A program made the translations under genes and the position numbers. From Sphingobacterium sp. SGG-5 (GTDB lineage: Bacteria > Bacteroidota > Bacteroidia > Sphingobacteriales > Sphingobacteriaceae), in contig NZ_JAAKGO010000001.1 in assembly GCF_011043525.1 (NCBI RefSeq), positions 124,001-188,000 of the forward strand: DNA of 64,000 nucleotides, given 5' to 3'. A model generated the notes under the pieces. That model was not told the origin of the DNA. It was given only the letters and a program-made list of their open reading frames with translations, and did no database searches. Shown here piece after piece: positions 61,360-64,000 of this stretch. The number at the start of each line of letters is the position of its first letter. Position 1 is the stretch's first letter.

Positions 61360-62497
61360 AAGAGATCAGACTGTTTGCCATCTCCCGATGCTCCGACACA
61401 TTGGGATGTCCCGATGTGCCTTTATAGGCAAACAGGTGGACATAGACTTTATCATCATCCATTCCGTCGACGGCATCTTCTATGATATCCGCATACCTAC
61501 CTTCTTTAAATGTAACAGCATTCATGCTGCCCAAGGTACATATAATATGCGCCTGTGGATATTTTTGTCTTATTGTACTTATAAACGACCGATATTTGGT
61601 GACAAGCTGTTGATCGGTGGGTTGTGTACCTCCCCATCTTTTTTGGAATTCACTCGGATTGTTGGCCGGGGTGTTCAGAATAGAAGCATCGTTCTGAAGT
61701 AAATTGATCACAACAATATCAGGTACATATTTTTTAAAATCCCACTTACGGCTACCCTCAAGCGGGTTTAGCCGGTCGTAGAGCTCCGGCATGATGACAT
61801 CGGTATAACCGACAGTCATTCCAATACCACTCATGGCAATACAATGATATTGTGCCTCAAAATGTCTTGCCGTTATGGCACCATAAGCTAAATAGTTGTT
61901 TTCATATTCACTGGCTGGGCTGTCCGCTCCGGTATTGTCTTCATTGGACCGTCCACAGGTAATGGAATTACCATAAAACTCTATTTTCCTTTCTTTCAAA
62001 GAAGGGGCATCCAGCACCTCGCCGTCACCGATTACATCAAAGCCGTAAAACACCGAATATCCCCGGGCATATCCTGCATTCATGTGGTTTATTTTAAATA
62101 ATTCAACCTCATGTTCTCCTCCCCCCAGGTTGCTGGCTAATGTGTACTGTCGCTTTGTTTTATCAAGCTTGAGCTTACCACGTGGACTTCCGTCGATAAT
62201 AATCTGAAAATAATTGTCATTGTTGGAACTAAAATCCCGCAGGATCGCCTTTACGCCTGTTCCGGAAAATTTCATCCGTACCGCCGTTCCAGGCCAATAC
62301 AGATAAGCTCCATCCTGCGATTTGAGGTCTACCCGACCTTCATATTGCACATTGACATCATTATAAGGAGCAGTTAGATTGTTTGTTTCATCCCCTTTTT
62401 TATCCTCTGCGGAACCGCCTTCCTTAGCACAGGCAACGGAAAAAACCGTAAAAACTACATATAATACGCCTTTGAATATTACTTTTATTTTATCCAT
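61334..62497 (-). CDS. SGNH/GDSL hydrolase lipoprotein, CE2 acetyl-esterase type
   Basis: A 387-residue lipoprotein (lipobox SVAC near residue 23). An N-terminal jelly-roll (about 45-160: GAYLYWPGTAVRMKFSGTGV) is followed by an SGNH catalytic domain with FYGNSITCG (nucleophile serine near residue 178), VVINLLQND near 255 and GHPNVSEH near 366 (His). This two-domain layout is that of carbohydrate esterase family 2, which removes acetyl groups from sugars. A terminator separates it from the upstream gene. Its stop codon is next to the minisatellite. Confidence 0.88.
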   Translation of the reverse strand: MDKIKVIFKGVLYVVFTVFSVACAKEGGSAEDKKGDETNNLTAPYNDVNVQYEGRVDLKSQDGAYLYWPGTAVRMKFSGTGVKAILRDFSSNNDNYFQIIIDGSPRGKLKLDKTKRQYTLASNLGGGEHEVELFKINHMNAGYARGYSVFYGFDVIGDGEVLDAPSLKERKIEFYGNSITCGRSNEDNTGADSPASEYENNYLAYGAITARHFEAQYHCIAMSGIGMTVGYTDVIMPELYDRLNPLEGSRKWDFKKYVPDIVVINLLQNDASILNTPANNPSEFQKRWGGTQPTDQQLVTKYRSFISTIRQKYPQAHIICTLGSMNAVTFKEGRYADIIEDAVDGMDDDKVYVHLFAYKGTSGHPNVSEHREMANSLISFIEENITW

Positions 62498-62513
62498 TCC
62501 TTCTTTATTTAAA

Positions 62514-62560
62514 AAGGGTGTCTCCTACATTTATCTGGGACAAACACATGAGACACCCTT
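62514..62560 (-). terminator. Terminator between the DUF5689 and esterase genes
   Basis: AAGGGTGTCTC (62514-62524) pairs perfectly with GAGACACCCTT (62550-62560). On the minus strand five T residues follow the stem, so it ends the DUF5689 transcript. Confidence 0.8.
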
Positions 62561-62580
62561 AAAAATTGTTTTTTAAATTA

Positions 62581-64000
62581 TCATTTATTATATTTTATCG
62601 AGAAATGAGCTAATCGACTTGTTGTTGTTGAGGTGAAAGTACCACCAGTTACCGACGTATTATTGATATTCATCAACCTGATTTTAATATTCGGCTTATT
62701 GAGTAACTCGTTAGGCAAACGGTATGTGAACACTTTAAAACCAGCGATAACATCCTGTCCCACATTAGCAGCAATTTGACCGGTGAGCTGATAGGCAGCT
62801 ATACGAGTCCAATTGTCACCATCCAGCGAATATTCGACTGCAAAATCCCGTGGGCCACTGGTCGTAGCACTATTAGCTTCAAATTGCAACGAAAGAGAAG
62901 AAGTAATTCCCAGTGTAGATACATTATCCATTATCCAATACCTTCCCGGTCCCCACGAGTTTACATTATAACAAGACTTGCTCACTGCAGTACCAGACCC
63001 TGAAACATCACCTCTATACTTATCAATGAGATATATTCCGTTTAATGTGTTACCCGAATAAAAACCTGTTCCCTCGTCCTTCTGTAGTGTAGCACTTGCA
63101 GGCCCTGTCGTAGCTGGCAAGTTGGGGGTTCCGTTTGGAAATCCAGTTGTTGGAGGAAGTTCCCACTCTACCAATATTTCCGAAAACCCATTTGCCCGAT
63201 TTGGATTGATGGCAATATCCGACTCTTCAAGGTGACGAATAGAGTATTGGCCCAAATCACCATAAGCACTATCCATTATTTTAACCACTACGCCCGTAAT
63301 GGTACCCGACCCTTTGGGAACAGCGTTTCGTCGATAAGTGACCTCTCTGTTCGTAATCAGATACATATTATCGCCATCTATGTCTGTTATAGGAGCCGGA
63401 TAATGCTTAGTCGCATAATCCGAATAAGCTTCTACTCTAGGTTCACCAGCGTAATACTCATGAATATTAGTATATGCACCGTGTGGCATAGCAAATTCTA
63501 CATCCTTTAGGGTTACAACTGATAATAGATGTGCATCTGTCAGTTCACTAATATGCATGGTTGGTGGCGTGAAACCTACGTTTGCCGTACGCTCCAATAT
63601 GTTTGCGGCACTAATACCCCGAATCACCCGATACTGAACACCACAGTCTTCAAATGTTTCTATTTGAGCACCATCCAAAAGCAAATGAACCTTATCGTAT
63701 TTATCGAATGTCAGATTTTCAATACCTTCAAATGCTATGGCCGAACTGTTACCGTTCTGAATGATATACGTATTTTTCTTAAAGTTATCCGAAGTTCCCG
63801 TAGAAACGATATTCCCTATAATAGATATATTTTCAACGATTTCACCCAATGGCAGCCCTTTGACATAACTAAATTCCACTGTTTCAGATGGTGGCTCGTT
63901 CCCACTCGCCATTTGTGTAATGGTTATTTTATCCCACACATCCAAATCCTGTCCTGATATATCTTCATAGGATAGTATAATCGTAGCTACTCTCTCCTCC
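62581..64000 (-). CDS. DUF5689-type secreted protein (partial, 5' end outside window)
   Basis: The reading frame is open up to the right edge of the window (the last visible codons read EERVATIILSYEDIS), so the true start lies beyond 64000 and the TTG at 63945 is not the start. Residues after IVENISIIGNIVSTG match the OB-fold-like DUF5689 pattern, and the C-terminal about 170 residues contain a beta-sandwich (SCYNVNSWGPGRYWIMDNVS, FAVEYSLDGDNWTRIA) resembling a choice-of-anchor or carbohydrate-binding module. Such proteins are exported in Bacteroidota; function is not known. Confidence 0.75.
   Translation of the reverse strand, partial: EERVATIILSYEDISGQDLDVWDKITITQMASGNEPPSETVEFSYVKGLPLGEIVENISIIGNIVSTGTSDNFKKNTYIIQNGNSSAIAFEGIENLTFDKYDKVHLLLDGAQIETFEDCGVQYRVIRGISAANILERTANVGFTPPTMHISELTDAHLLSVVTLKDVEFAMPHGAYTNIHEYYAGEPRVEAYSDYATKHYPAPITDIDGDNMYLITNREVTYRRNAVPKGSGTITGVVVKIMDSAYGDLGQYSIRHLEESDIAINPNRANGFSEILVEWELPPTTGFPNGTPNLPATTGPASATLQKDEGTGFYSGNTLNGIYLIDKYRGDVSGSGTAVSKSCYNVNSWGPGRYWIMDNVSTLGITSSLSLQFEANSATTSGPRDFAVEYSLDGDNWTRIAAYQLTGQIAANVGQDVIAGFKVFTYRLPNELLNKPNIKIRLMNINNTSVTGGTFTSTTTSRLAHFSIKYNK

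Overview
The window looks like a chromosomal segment of a Bacteroidota bacterium of the Sphingobacteriaceae type. The evidence is two SusC/SusD outer-membrane uptake pairs, an ECF sigma/FecR cassette with DUF4974, an AraC-run uptake locus, a fused CcoNO cbb3 oxidase, DUF6600 and DUF5689 proteins, and promoters of the Bacteroidota form TTTG-N19-TAnnTTTG. No rRNA, tRNA, CRISPR array or intact transposase was seen.

Layout. 1-9.9 kb is housekeeping: partial tsaD, divergent tamB, an FkbM methyltransferase, tex, a TatA-like protein and a MATE exporter. 9.9-15.9 kb is a minus-strand cbb3 oxidase operon (ccoNO-ccoQ-ccoP-ccoG-fixH-DsbD_2-like gene) with a perfect TGTGA-N6-TCACA operator upstream. 16.0-28.6 kb is plus-strand locus 1: sigma factor, FecR, SusC with STN domain, SusD, a DUF4843 lipoprotein, two class-C serine hydrolases and an M81/MlrC-like lipoprotein, closed by a strong terminator. 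28.7-32.4 kb holds a DUF6600 protein and two toxin-antitoxin pairs around a methyltransferase. 32.4-37.1 kb holds pncB, a methyltransferase and rplM-rpsI-rpsB-tsf. At 36.95-38.33 kb the last 117 bp of the tsf region is duplicated around a Bro-N/DinD-like gene, which marks a small insertion at the tsf 3' end.

38.5-60.8 kb is locus 2, almost entirely on the minus strand under a divergent AraC regulator. In transcription order it holds SusC, SusD, three secreted proteins built from a repeated domain I do not recognise, two D-aminoacylase-like enzymes, a PBP4-like DD-peptidase, two near-identical beta-propeller proteins, a second promoter, a glycoside-hydrolase-like propeller, a BASS transporter, a phosphotransferase and an HpaI-type aldolase. 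The two promoters of this locus share a roughly 70-bp module with TTGTATAC sites at identical spacing, which suggests one AraC regulon.

Loci 1 and 2 are paralogous in their SusC, SusD and DUF4843 lipoproteins and both carry enzymes suited to unusual peptides or D-amino-acid amides. Locus 1 resembles the MlrB/MlrC half of microcystin breakdown; locus 2 pairs a DD-peptidase with N-acyl-D-amino-acid deacylases. I infer two uptake-and-degradation systems for non-ribosomal or peptidoglycan-type peptides; no substrate can be read from the DNA. The end of the window has a 21-bp heptad minisatellite, a CE2-like esterase and a DUF5689 protein cut by the window edge.
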